Origin: Streptomyces roseoverticillatus
GTDB lineage: Bacteria; Actinomycetota; Actinomycetes; Streptomycetales; Streptomycetaceae
Reading direction: 5' to 3'
Assembly: GCF_000719265.1 (NCBI RefSeq)
Contig: NZ_JOFL01000007.1
Location: 192,193-256,192 of the forward strand
Length of the DNA stretch: 64,000 bases
The first letter of the stretch is position 1; each line of letters opens with the position of its first letter. The translations under genes were made by a program, and so were the position numbers. The notes below the pieces were generated by a model. That model was given only the letters and a program-made list of their open reading frames with translations, did not search any database and was not told the origin of the DNA. Of the stretch, positions 1-9,203 are shown in pieces.

Positions 1-1344
1 ACTCCCGTCGCCCATGGAGCCGATGAGGGCACCCAGGCGGTCCAGGGCGGCCTGCTCCTCGCCGATCGCCGGGTCCGGCCGCCTGCCCTCGGCCTCGATG
101 TCCCGTGTCCTCTTCGCGAGGGCGGCGACCCGACGCTCGACCGTCTCCTTGAGGGCGACGTGGGAGGACAGAAAGGTCTTGAGAACGTTGTAGGCGAACA
201 GCGGATCGGTGCTCACGGAGGTGCGCTCCTGATCCGCCGTGCCGAACTCGGTGCTGCCGGACGGTGCGGGCAGCCAGTACTCGGCCAGTTCCGCGAAGAC
301 GCGCTCCTCGGCCTCGGTCGCCGGACAGTGCAGCGACAGGGTGGGGCCCCGGTCCGCCCATGCGTCACCGATGCCGTTACGGACCTCGGGACTGATCTTC
401 GTGCGTCGGATGAAGAGGTGCCCGAGGTCGTCCGCCGGGTCGTAGTGGTCGCGGTCCACGATGGCCGCGGGGTCGAGAAGCGAGACCAGGTCGGCGAAGG
501 ACCGTTTGTCGCCGTTGTGCGGGGTGGCGCTGGCCAGCAGCAGGGCGTCGGTGCGCGGGGAGAGGGTCTCGGCGAGGGCACGGCGCTGGCTGCCCTGGTT
601 GATGAGGTTGTGGGACTCGTCGATGACGACCGCGTCCCACTGGATGCGTTCCAGGTGGTGCCGGTACTGGCCGATGTTTTTGAGCGTGTCGACGGAGATG
701 ATGACGCGCTTGTAGTGGGTGAAGGGGTTGCGGCCGGCGGGGATCTCGCGCTGGATGCGCTGGATGCCGAGCGAGTCGAGTCGCACCAGCGGGATCGAGA
801 AGCGGGTCCACAATTCGTGCTGGAACTGCTCCAGGACGCTCTGCGGGGTCACGACGAGAATGCGCTCGCCGCGGCCGCGGCGAATGAGCTCGGCCAGGGT
901 GAGGCCGATCTCCAGCGTCTTGCCGAGGCCGACGACGTCGGCGATCAGGATGCGGGGGCGGAGGTTGCGCATCGACAGGGCGAGCTCCGCCGGTCGCTGC
1001 TGGTGGGCGAGCGGGTCGAGGAGGAAACGGTCGACCAGGGCAAGGCGGCGTTCGGACTGGGGCAGGGGCGTCTTGCGCAGGACCGCTTCGAGGAAAAGCC
1101 TTGCGCGCCGGAAGTAGGAGGAGGTGTCGGACACCAGGCGCGTCTTCTCCGGTTCGAGAAGCTCGACGGTGTCGATGCCGGTGAAGAAGACGGCTTCTTC
1201 GTCCCGTACGAACTCGGAAACGCCGGTGGCTTCGATCCGGTCACCGTCGTGGTCGGTCCGCCTCGCGGTCCTGACCAGCCACTCCTCGTCTCGCACGAGA
1301 ATCTGGGCCCCTGGTGGGTACCGGGTCTGCCCCTGCTCTGCCAC
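1..1344 (-). CDS. SNF2/RapA-type DEAD-like helicase, N-terminal part (3' end outside window)
   Basis: At least 448 codons, reading from a GTG at 1344 to the window edge without a stop. The first ~25 residues (PGAQILVRDEEWLVR) look like the small beta-barrel that precedes the motor in RapA-like proteins. Motif I is ADVVGLGKTLEIG, about residues 153-165. Motif II is IDESH. Motif III is LASATPHNG. Together these mark the first RecA lobe of a superfamily 2 Swi2/Snf2 ATPase that translocates on double-stranded DNA. The second lobe and any C-terminal domain lie outside the window. Relatives of this type occur as stand-alone helicases and in defence systems (DrmD of DISARM is one), so a defence role is possible. 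The neighbouring DUF262 and kinase genes fit that idea, but the partner genes that would settle it are out of view. Confidence 0.85.
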   Translation of the reverse strand, partial: MAEQGQTRYPPGAQILVRDEEWLVRTARRTDHDGDRIEATGVSEFVRDEEAVFFTGIDTVELLEPEKTRLVSDTSSYFRRARLFLEAVLRKTPLPQSERRLALVDRFLLDPLAHQQRPAELALSMRNLRPRILIADVVGLGKTLEIGLTLAELIRRGRGERILVVTPQSVLEQFQHELWTRFSIPLVRLDSLGIQRIQREIPAGRNPFTHYKRVIISVDTLKNIGQYRHHLERIQWDAVVIDESHNLINQGSQRRALAETLSPRTDALLLASATPHNGDKRSFADLVSLLDPAAIVDRDHYDPADDLGHLFIRRTKISPEVRNGIGDAWADRGPTLSLHCPATEAEERVFAELAEYWLPAPSGSTEFGTADQERTSVSTDPLFAYNVLKTFLSSHVALKETVERRVAALAKRTRDIEAEGRRPDPAIGEEQAALDRLGALIGSMGDGS

Positions 1345-1530
1345 CCGTCGTTCCTCCGTCGGTCGTGCCGGGAAATGCGGCGTGCTCCCTACGCCCCAAG
1401 TGTTTCATGGGGCGTATGAGGGTCGTGACCGAATGCCGGTCGCCAAGGGCGGGACCCGGGCGCACGACGGCCCATGGTGACCCCGGCCCCTGGCGGCGCG
1501 TTTTTCGGCTGAGGCGCGCGGCTCGTCGGA

Positions 1531-1574
1531 GAGGTGAGTGATCGGCTCCTCAGAGGTGAGTAGTCGGCTCCTCA
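1531..1574. repeat. 22-bp tandem duplication at kinase stop codon
   Basis: Two near-identical 22-bp units (1531-1552 and 1553-1574) lie end to end. The unit next to the kinase gene contains its stop codon (TGA complement at 1572-1574). The rest of the 1345-1571 gap between helicase start and kinase stop shows no gene. Confidence 0.8.
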
Positions 1575-2729
1575 GAAGCGCGCGTCGCGCGCGTACTCAC
1601 CCCTCAGGGCCTCGGCGATCCGCAGCGGCGCGGAGAGCTGGACGCCCGACCGCGCCGGGCCGCTCTCCTCGGGCTCCTTCGGGCCGGCCGGGGCGGGCTC
1701 GCCCCCCACCCGGGAGTTCCCCCGTTCCTCCGGCGCCTCCTCAGCTCGTGGCGTCTCCTCCTCCCGCGCGGCCACGTCCACGACGGTCGGCGTGTAACCG
1801 GTCCAGCCCTCGGAAAACCCTCCAGTCTCGGGCGATACGGGCAGCTCGGGCAGGGCGGCCACAGGGGTCAGGTCCGTGAGCCGGCGCTTGGCCTGGGCTG
1901 CGGTCAGCCCCTGGCCCGCCATGACCTGGACGAGCTCCGCGGTGACCTGCGCCAGTGCCGGCCGGGCGGCGGGGTCGAGGGCGAGCATCGCGGAGATCAG
2001 CGGTTCCAGCTGAGGCGGCAGCCCGCTCAGGTCCGGTGGCGTACCCGGGTCCTCGATCTTGAGTGCGACGGCCTGCCAACTGGGGCCGGTGTAGGGGTAG
2101 TGGCCGGTAGCCGCGTGGAGCAGGACCGCGCCCAGCGCGTAGACGTCCGCGGGCCGGTCGAGCTGGTGCTCGCCCCGGGCCTGCTCCGGAGGCATGCACA
2201 GGACGGAGCCGACGACCACGCCGGTGGCGGTCAGGATCGAGCGCCGCTCGGCAAGCACGGCAAGACCGAAGTCGATCACCTTGGGCCCGTGCGGAGCCAG
2301 CAGGATGTTCTGCGGCTTGAGGTCGCGGTGCAGCAGCCCCGCCTCGTGCACGATGCCGAGCCCTTCGGCCAGCAGGGCTCCGAGGCTGGCCGTCTCCACG
2401 AGCGGGAGCGGCCCGTGCTCGGTGACGAAGGCCAGCAGGTCGGGCCCGGCGACGAACTCGACGGCCAGCCAGGGCCGGTCCGCCTGGGCGTCCGCGGCGA
2501 CGAAGGACGCGATGAACGGCCCGTACACCGTCTTGAGGCTGTCCACTTCGAGCAGGAACCGCGCCCTGCTGTCCTCGTCCAGTACCGACGGCTTGATCAC
2601 CTTCACGGCGACCTGCTGGCCCGCCGGGGACTCCCCGAGGTAGACCTGCCCCATGCCTCCGGCACCGAGCCGGCACACCAGGGTGTATCCGCCGATGGTC
2701 AGCGGGTCGTCGTCCCTCAATGGCTCCAC
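1572..2729 (-). CDS. Soluble Hanks-type serine/threonine protein kinase
   Basis: 385 residues from a GTG start. The N-terminal kinase domain (about residues 13-275) is complete: glycine loop GAGGMG near 22-27, the ATP lysine in VAVKVIK (K43), the catalytic loop HRDLKPQN, the metal-binding DFG and an APE-like PPE segment. The last ~110 residues are acidic, Pro/Ala-rich and probably disordered. No membrane segment or PASTA domain is visible, unlike PknB-type receptors, so it is cytoplasmic. Substrates cannot be predicted. It is flanked by a helicase and by a broken SWIM gene on the same strand, with gaps of over 150 bp, so an operon is not evident. Confidence 0.92.
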   Translation of the reverse strand: MEPLRDDDPLTIGGYTLVCRLGAGGMGQVYLGESPAGQQVAVKVIKPSVLDEDSRARFLLEVDSLKTVYGPFIASFVAADAQADRPWLAVEFVAGPDLLAFVTEHGPLPLVETASLGALLAEGLGIVHEAGLLHRDLKPQNILLAPHGPKVIDFGLAVLAERRSILTATGVVVGSVLCMPPEQARGEHQLDRPADVYALGAVLLHAATGHYPYTGPSWQAVALKIEDPGTPPDLSGLPPQLEPLISAMLALDPAARPALAQVTAELVQVMAGQGLTAAQAKRRLTDLTPVAALPELPVSPETGGFSEGWTGYTPTVVDVAAREEETPRAEEAPEERGNSRVGGEPAPAGPKEPEESGPARSGVQLSAPLRIAEALRGEYARDARF

Positions 2730-2898
2730 GGGCTGCGGGCCTTCCGTGTGGTGGTGGCTTCCTGTCTCCTCGACGCGGAGGTGGGCCGCGTGCGCCCCGG
2801 CAGTGTATTCGAGGGGAAGGACGTCACTGGGGGTGCACTCCGGTGAGGCTCAGGGGGTTTGTGAAGCCTCCGGCCCGAGGGCGTGGCCGCCCTCCCGG

Positions 2899-4366
2899 CT
2901 ACGGTCGGAGGCCGTGTGCGTCCAAGGTCCGCATGAGGTTCCGCTTACGCCTCCGGTCGGCACACAAGGCAGTGATGTAGGCAGTGAACTCCTCCTCCGT
3001 GCCCAAGTGGCGGTGGCACTCGCGGAAACTGAGGAGCAGGCCCGCCAGCTGCTCGTAGACAGGGTTGCCCGTCCGCTGTTTCAAGAGCTCGGCCAGCCGC
3101 AGGTACACACCGAGTGCGTCGGCGGGCCGGGAGGCGCGGGCGAGGTCGGCGAGGGCGAGCCACTGAGTGTCGTCGGCTCCGGTTCGGGTCGCGGCCTGCC
3201 AGGCGGCATCGAGGTCCTTGTCGTCGAGGAGGACCTCGACAAGGACCGGGCCTGGGCGTAGCGGGTGCAGAGGTAATCGATGAGATCGAGGCTTCTGTCG
3301 GACATGTCGGCAGAGCCCGGAGCTTCGGCGAGGCCGCGCTCCGCCCAGCTCAGCGCCTCGCCCTGGCGGCCTACGGCATCGAGCTCGCGGGCGATGGTGA
3401 GATGAGTGCTGCCGTCCGGGGCGAGGTAGGCCGCGTGCACCGCGATCACCGCGTCCACGTCACCCCCCTTCTTGGCCAGGCGCTCCACCAGGTACTTCTC
3501 CGCCCAGCCGGTGCGGTTGTCCCGCCAGGCCGCCATCGCCGACTCCCTGAGCGTGGCCAGCCCTTGTGGGCCCAGCACGTCCTCGTAGTCGAACGGGTCG
3601 ATGTCGATGAGGTCGCCCAGGTCACCGAGCGCCTGGCCGACCAGCCAGCGCGCGGTGTCGTCCGGGTCCGGACGTGCCGCGACGCAGGCGTCCAGGTGCG
3701 CCTCGGCGAGACCGGCAGCGACCTCGCCCAGCAGCCCGTCGGAGTCATCGACCTGTTCATGGGTCTCCGCGAGGTGCCGCAACGCTTCCCTGCTGAGGTC
3801 GATCGCGTCACCGGCGCGGCCTGCGGCGGTCAGCGCGGTGATGGCGGACACCGCCTGCTCCGCCTGTTCGCCGTAGGCGCGGGCGTCGGCGTACTCGACG
3901 TATCCGTGCTGTGCGAAGGGACCGATGTCGAGGAGTTCTCGGACGCAGGTGCGGACTTCTGCGAGGTCTCCCCGGGCGCCGGCGGCGCGCAGCTCCAGTC
4001 GCCGGCGCACGTTCCGGTCCTGGTCGACCTGTTCGCGTAGGAGCGCGAGCAGCTCGTCCTGAGAGAGGCCCGTCAGCCAGGCGTCCAGGCCGTCGGCCCG
4101 GGTGCGGGCCCGGGCGCGCTGCTGGGGCAGGCGCCCTTGCCTGGACAGCAAGGTCAACCCGACCGCGACGAGGTGCTTGCAGAAGTGGCCTTCGAGGCCG
4201 TACGGACAGTCGTACTGTCCAGCAGGCCCTCGGGCGCCTCCAGCTCCAGCTCTACTTCGTAGGCTTCGGTTCCCCGGACCGTCGCGGTGACCCAGCTGTC
4301 GCCGATTTCCGTCACAGTCGCCAAGTCCAGGTGTCCCTGGCTGCTGGGAGTGCCATCTTCCTGCAT
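2899..4366 (-). pseudogene. SWIM zinc-finger protein gene broken by two frameshifts
   Basis: Three reading-frame pieces add up to one SWIM-domain protein. Frame 1 starts near ATG 4366 (MQEDGTPSS) and runs through GDSWVTATVRGTEAYEVELE. Near 4218-4225 one base seems to be missing, and the next frame carries the zinc motif QYDCPYGLEGHFCKHLVAVG and a long helical repeat region. Near 3247-3253 another base is missing, and the last frame (VLVEVLLDDKDLDAAW to DAHGLRP) finishes at 2899. Family members usually start with a longer N-terminal segment (FERG-type), which is not seen here, so the 5' end also looks truncated. The pieces read as one continuous, well-conserved protein, which points to recent damage or to sequencing errors. 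SWIM proteins of this type are of unknown function and often lie near Snf2 helicases. Confidence 0.75.
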
Positions 4367-4433
4367 CGCCAAGCGGGAGTTCGGCCCACGGGAACGGCCA
4401 TATGCGAGCGGGGGCGGGGGGACAGCCTGCGAT

Positions 4434-7055
4434 TCAGGTCGCGTCCCGGCCCTCCCAGCGGTCCCGGAACCAGCCCAGCGCCTCGCACAGGACCTCGCGG
4501 TTACGGTCGATTTCCAACAAGGAGAGCCGGAAGCTGGGGCGCAACTCCAGCTTGCCCTCCGGGATCGAGACGCCTTCCAGCTCATTCAACCTGCCGAGCA
4601 GTTCGGCGCGCAGGGAGCGGTCCGTGAAGGGCTCGCGGCTCGCCAGGTGCTGGAACACGACCTCCGCTACGCCGCCGCGCCCGCTGCCCGGATAGACGGT
4701 CAGCGGGCAGATTCCCTTGCCTGGGCTGCCGGCGTTCCCGAGCATGAGGAAAGCACTGGTCGTGACCTCACCGGCGCCGTGGCCGATCCAGCCTCCAAGT
4801 TTCTCCCAATGAGTGAACAGCTCACGCACGGCTGACACGGTCGCGGGAGTGTCGTCCGCCGCGAGCTGACGGAGGAACCTCGCAGCGCGGGTCTCCTCGC
4901 CTTGCGGCTCCGCGCCGTCCTGCGCGGTCTCCTCCGTCACCGCCGACTCATCCTCGCCCTCGGTGCCGGCCAGCAGCAGAGCGAGGTCGTCGCTGGTGAG
5001 GCGCTGGGCCGGATCGGCCGCCCCGGTGACGGTGAAGTGGATGCCGTCGGCACTGAGCCGGGCACGGACATCGCCGCCATCTCGTCCGGTCCACTGGAAA
5101 CCCTCGGCGATCCTGCCATCGGCGTTGAGCACCCGGTAGGCGTTGGCCACTCCGTCCGTCTTGGCGAGATGGCTGCCCACAGCCTGGGCTCCGGACCCGA
5201 TGAACGCGGCCAGATCTCCGTAGGACGTCCAGGTGCCGTGCGGAAGGCCGGCCAGCACCTGGTGGGCCAGGTGCCAGTCGCGGCTGCGCGCGGCGCGTCC
5301 GACACCTCGCAGCGGGGCGGGCCACAGCCGGACCGCCCGGACGGCGAGTTCGTCGGCTCGGGCGAGGATCTCCCGGGCACCCCAGCGCTCGGTCGCGGCA
5401 ATGCGTCTGTTCATCTCCAGGTGACTGCCTTGCAACAGCCCCTGCTTACGATCGAAGGGGTGGTTGGACAGCTCCGAGTTGACACCGGTCAGCGTCAGAT
5501 TGCCGAGCGTGTGCTGCAACCGGGCGTGGAGTTCCTCCGCGCTCTCGCCCTCGGCCGCGTCCTCGTGCAGCATCCGCATCCACTCCTCGCCGGGCGATTG
5601 CGGCATCACGTGCTCAATGGTCAGCTGCGCCGGGCCGAAGTCCACCGGCTCGGGGTGCTCGTGGCTCTCTTCCAGCCTCTGGAGCACCAGCCTCCGCTGA
5701 TTCGGCCGACCGTACTGATAGAAAGGCGCGGTTCTGATCTTCTCGCGCAGCTCTTCGTCATCCGGCCAGAAGCGGTTCTCGGCGGAGAGGAGCTGATGCA
5801 GTCCGTCGGCGACCGGCACATCGTGCGGGAGTTGGGCGGGCACGGACTGGAAGATCCTGTTCAGATTGTTCGTCGGCACCCGGCAGATCGTTCGCCGTAC
5901 CAGGAAGCTCTCGATGTACGACATGGCCCGCGCTGTTTCACGTTCGTCCAGCTCTCCTCGAGCCCGCCGGTCGAGCAACAGCATCAGCGCCGGATAGGTC
6001 ACCACGGCCTGCCAGTCGTGCAACCGCTTCAAGTGGCCGCGGACCAGGGGGGAGGTCTCCTCCGCCGGGTGGATCACCTTGCGGAAGAGCGAGCTGCGGC
6101 GGTGCAACTCCTTGATGTAGGACTCGATGTCCGCCTCGGCACCCGCCCCATCCGCCCCCTCGCGCTCGAGGCGCTGCTGCTGGGCGGCGTACAAGTCCTG
6201 CCGACGGACTCGGTCGTCCCCGTCGAGCACCAGCTGCAGCCACATCAGCTGTTCGAGCTCGTCATTGCTCAGGCTGGCTTGCAGCGGCAGCCAATGGGTC
6301 TCGTAGACATACTCACCCCGAGTCGGCAGGCGCATGAACAAGTAGTTGCGCAGCAGGTCCGCTTGGCTGAGTTTCAGTCCGGTGTTGTTGAGCGACTCGA
6401 AGATGCGGTGGACGTTGTCACCGCGCTCGGCGGTCACCGCCACCAGCGTGAGCCGGGACGTGATCGCCTGCTCAATACGCAACACGCCCTGCGCGCCTGC
6501 CGGATCATCCGCTTCGACCAGCTTGCGGCGGAAGAAGCGGTAGGCGGTGGCGACTCTGTCCCCCGAAGCCCGCTCCGAGTGGACGCTGTGGATGTGTGCG
6601 GCGTACTGCGGCCGGTCTGCCTGGGTGGGCAGCAGGCGAAAGTAATCGTCACCCCTCTTGCGCTTGTTGATGAGGTATTCCTCGTCGATCCGCTCGGACT
6701 CGTCCGGCTGTCCGTCGGCAATGTGGTCCCGGATCGCTGCCAGCGCGAGGGACAGAGTCGTCAGCCGCTGCTGGCCGTCGACAACGAGCCAACGGGGAAA
6801 CGTCGCCTCGTTCTGCGGGGACGGGGCAAGCACGACCGAGCCGAGGAAGTGCGTGTTCGCCGTCGCACCTGACTCAAGTAGTTCAGCCTGCTCAAGGATG
6901 TCGCTCCACAGCTGCGCCAGCTGCTTCTCCGACCAGGAGTACGTACGCTGATACAGAGGGACTTGGAACTGCTGAGCCCGCCCCTGAACCAGGTCGGCGA
7001 ACAGTGTCTCTTTAGCCTGCATTGGTGGTGTCCGTCCTCGCTCGTCTCGCCCCAT
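4434..7055 (-). CDS. DUF262-DUF1524 (GmrSD-like) protein with MGMT-like domain
   Basis: About 873 residues. I chose ATG 7055 because AGAGG lies 6 bases upstream; ATG 7022 (MQAKETLFADLV) is an alternative. Domains in order: DUF262 near residues 15-200 (VPLYQRTYSW, then WLVVDGQQRLTTLS, the ParB/DndB-like NTP-binding motif); a helical middle; DUF1524 near 470-540 (LTIEHVMPQ with HTLGNLTLTG, a His-Me finger nuclease pattern); an alkyltransferase-like domain near 590-660 (GTWTSYGDLAAF ... ANAYRVLNADG); and a C-terminal region with GWIGHGAGEV and FRLSLLEI. In the MGMT-like domain the PCHR motif is AYRV, so the acceptor cysteine is absent, as in ATL proteins that bind damaged bases without repair. 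DUF262-DUF1524 proteins include GmrSD type IV restriction enzymes against modified phage DNA. An antiphage role is inferred, with the ATL-like domain as a possible modified-base reader. Confidence 0.85.
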   Translation of the reverse strand: MGRDERGRTPPMQAKETLFADLVQGRAQQFQVPLYQRTYSWSEKQLAQLWSDILEQAELLESGATANTHFLGSVVLAPSPQNEATFPRWLVVDGQQRLTTLSLALAAIRDHIADGQPDESERIDEEYLINKRKRGDDYFRLLPTQADRPQYAAHIHSVHSERASGDRVATAYRFFRRKLVEADDPAGAQGVLRIEQAITSRLTLVAVTAERGDNVHRIFESLNNTGLKLSQADLLRNYLFMRLPTRGEYVYETHWLPLQASLSNDELEQLMWLQLVLDGDDRVRRQDLYAAQQQRLEREGADGAGAEADIESYIKELHRRSSLFRKVIHPAEETSPLVRGHLKRLHDWQAVVTYPALMLLLDRRARGELDERETARAMSYIESFLVRRTICRVPTNNLNRIFQSVPAQLPHDVPVADGLHQLLSAENRFWPDDEELREKIRTAPFYQYGRPNQRRLVLQRLEESHEHPEPVDFGPAQLTIEHVMPQSPGEEWMRMLHEDAAEGESAEELHARLQHTLGNLTLTGVNSELSNHPFDRKQGLLQGSHLEMNRRIAATERWGAREILARADELAVRAVRLWPAPLRGVGRAARSRDWHLAHQVLAGLPHGTWTSYGDLAAFIGSGAQAVGSHLAKTDGVANAYRVLNADGRIAEGFQWTGRDGGDVRARLSADGIHFTVTGAADPAQRLTSDDLALLLAGTEGEDESAVTEETAQDGAEPQGEETRAARFLRQLAADDTPATVSAVRELFTHWEKLGGWIGHGAGEVTTSAFLMLGNAGSPGKGICPLTVYPGSGRGGVAEVVFQHLASREPFTDRSLRAELLGRLNELEGVSIPEGKLELRPSFRLSLLEIDRNREVLCEALGWFRDRWEGRDAT

Positions 7056-7312
7056 CAGGACCTCTCGGCGGCGACGATACGGCCCGCCACTGACATTGCT
7101 GATCCTGGAGCCGGCGCAGCGCGCCGGCCCTCGGACGGCACAGGACTTTTCAGCCACCGCCCCGGTCGGCCGTGGGCTCGCGCCCGGCGAAGCGGAGGCC
7201 TCGTCCATCGGCGCGGACCCTTCCCGCCCTCGCCCAACTGGATACCGGCCCGGAGGGAGTGGCCCGTTGACGGATTCCATCGACCGCTCCTCAGGCCGGG
7301 TCCTGCCGCTCG

Positions 7313-7584
7313 GTGTTCGGCGAACAGTCGCACGACATTGAGCTCGTACTCGGCATCCCCGTAGGCTTCGGCGTGGGATACGCCCTGAACGCCGGCGACG
7401 CACCAGTCCGCACGGCCGACCCCATACCTGCTACTGGGGTGGCAGGGGCGGATCGCTGATCGTCAACGACCTCGACGCGCGCATGGCCTTCACCTACGTG
7501 ATGAACCAGATGCCCCACTCCGGCCTCGCCGACCCATGCGGCCAGAAGCTTCTCCAGGCCACCTACGAGGCACTGACGCTCTGA
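7313..7584 (+). pseudogene. C-terminal remnant of a serine beta-lactamase/esterase-family hydrolase
   Basis: Two frames together give the typical C-terminus of the beta-lactamase-related hydrolase family. The first reads VGFGVGYALN. After a one-base frameshift near 7430 comes CYWGGRGGSLIVNDLDARM, then a TYVMNQM helix and a stop at 7582-7584. The catalytic N-terminal part is missing and no start is visible. Sequence at 7056-7312 and 7585-7769 shows no further gene that I recognise. Confidence 0.55.
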
Positions 7585-7769
7585 TCGAATGCCGCTGCCG
7601 GCCGTCGCCCGGCGCGCGGCTCAGGACGCGCCCACCTCCTGAGCCTGCGGACGGCAGCCACCGCTCCACCTGCTCCATGCCGGCTACAGCACGGGGGTGG
7701 GCGAATATCACCTGCGCATCTGGTGATGGACGACACCGGTATGGCGGCGGTCGTCTCGTCACTGACCCG

Positions 7770-9098
7770 TCAGACGCGGTTTCCCGTGGGCTTGAGGATC
7801 GCCACGCACTCCACGTGGTGCGTCATCGGGAAGAGATCGAACGCCCGCAGCGTCGCCGGTGCGTAGCCCTCCTCCGCGAAGTACTTCAGGTCGCGGGCCA
7901 GGGCCGCCGGGTCGCAGGCCACGTAGGCGATGCGGCGAGCGCCCAGCGACGCCAGCTGGCGGACCGTCTGCTTGCCGGCGCCGGCGCGGGGCGGGTCGAG
8001 GACGATGATGTCGGCCTCCTTGATGCCCGTGCGCGGGAGGACCTGCTCGACCTTGCCCTGTTCGATGCGGACGCGGTCGAGGTCCTGGAGGTTGTGGCGG
8101 GCGTCCTCGACGGCGCGCTTGCCGGATTCGATGCCGAGGACCGCGCCCTTCTCGCCGATGCGCTCGCCGAGGGCGCCGGCGAAGAGGCCGACGCCGCAGT
8201 AGAGGTCGAGGGCCATGTCGCCCTTGCGGGGCATGAGGCCCTGCATGACGGCCTTGACCAGGGTGTCGGCGGCCTGCGGGTGGACCTGCCAGAAGCCGCC
8301 CTCGCCGACGCGGTAGGTGCGCTCGTCGGCGCGCTCGCGGACGAAGGGGCGGCCGTGGACGCGGTGGACCTGCTTGTCCTTTTCGCCCACTCGCATCACC
8401 GAGACCGGCTTGTCCAGCTCCACGATCGGGAGGCGGCCGCCCGGCTTCGGGGTGAGGATGACCTGGCGGTCCGCGGAGCCCGATGCTGCGATCGCCTCAA
8501 CCGTTGCCATCTGCGGCCACTCGCGCTTCTCGATGCCGAGCTCGCTGACGCCCGGGGCGGCGATCATGCAGTGGTCGATCACCTGGACCTCGTGCGAGCG
8601 GTGCTTGCGCAGGCCCGCGTGGCCCTCGGCGTCGACCGCGTACTGGACGCGGGTGCGCCAGGCGGGGACCTGGCCCGCGGGGAGCTTGTCGCCCTCGGCC
8701 GGCATCACGGTGCCGTCCCAGCCGGCCTCCTCGGGGGTGAGGCCCGCGAGGCGCTGGAGCTGCTCGGCGATGACCTCGCCCTTCAGGCGACGCTGGGCGC
8801 CCGGCTTGGCGTGCTGCCAGTCGCAGCCACCGCACTTGCCCGGACCCGAGAAGGGGCAGGGGGCCGGCACGCGGTCCTTCGACGATTCCAGGATCTGCAC
8901 CGCGTCCGCGCGGAGGAAGCGGGACGTCTCCTCGCCCTCCGTCACCCGCACGATCACCCGTTCGCCCGGCAGGGCGTGGCGGACGAAGAGGACGCGGCCC
9001 GACTCCGTACGGGCTACGCAGTGGCCGCCGTGCGCCACCGGGCCCACCTCGACCTCGTACTCCTCGCCGACCAGCGATTCCTGCGGTTCGATCTGCAT
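7770..9098 (-). CDS. TrmA/RlmD-family RNA (uracil-C5) methyltransferase
   Basis: 442 residues, ATG start with GGAG 8 bases upstream. An N-terminal TRAM domain (residues 5-65) is followed by a cysteine cluster C..........CGGCDWQH near 83-97, which would bind a 4Fe-4S centre together with a further Cys. The SAM-binding fold has LDLYCGVGLFAG near 294, the DPPRAG motif near 363 and the catalytic cysteine in YVACDPAALARD. The enzyme methylates C5 of a uracil in rRNA or tRNA. Which position is modified cannot be read from sequence. A conserved single-copy gene in streptomycetes, convergent with nothing and downstream of the APC permease on the same strand, from which it is separated by a terminator. 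Confidence 0.93.
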   Translation of the reverse strand: MQIEPQESLVGEEYEVEVGPVAHGGHCVARTESGRVLFVRHALPGERVIVRVTEGEETSRFLRADAVQILESSKDRVPAPCPFSGPGKCGGCDWQHAKPGAQRRLKGEVIAEQLQRLAGLTPEEAGWDGTVMPAEGDKLPAGQVPAWRTRVQYAVDAEGHAGLRKHRSHEVQVIDHCMIAAPGVSELGIEKREWPQMATVEAIAASGSADRQVILTPKPGGRLPIVELDKPVSVMRVGEKDKQVHRVHGRPFVRERADERTYRVGEGGFWQVHPQAADTLVKAVMQGLMPRKGDMALDLYCGVGLFAGALGERIGEKGAVLGIESGKRAVEDARHNLQDLDRVRIEQGKVEQVLPRTGIKEADIIVLDPPRAGAGKQTVRQLASLGARRIAYVACDPAALARDLKYFAEEGYAPATLRAFDLFPMTHHVECVAILKPTGNRV

Positions 9099-9127
9099 TC
9101 GGTCGGCTCCAGAGTCAGCGAAACAAA

Positions 9128-9176
9128 AGGTGGGGGTGGGACAGCCGTCCAGTCTACGGCCGCCCCACCCCCACCT
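9128..9176 (-). terminator. Rho-independent terminator after APC permease
   Basis: A 13-bp perfect inverted repeat (9128-9140 with 9164-9176) and a 23-base loop. On the minus strand it is followed by TTTTGTTT, a canonical U-rich tail. Confidence 0.85.
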
Positions 9177-9203
9177 GCGAATTCGCAGTTGCGGCTGCGT
9201 CTC

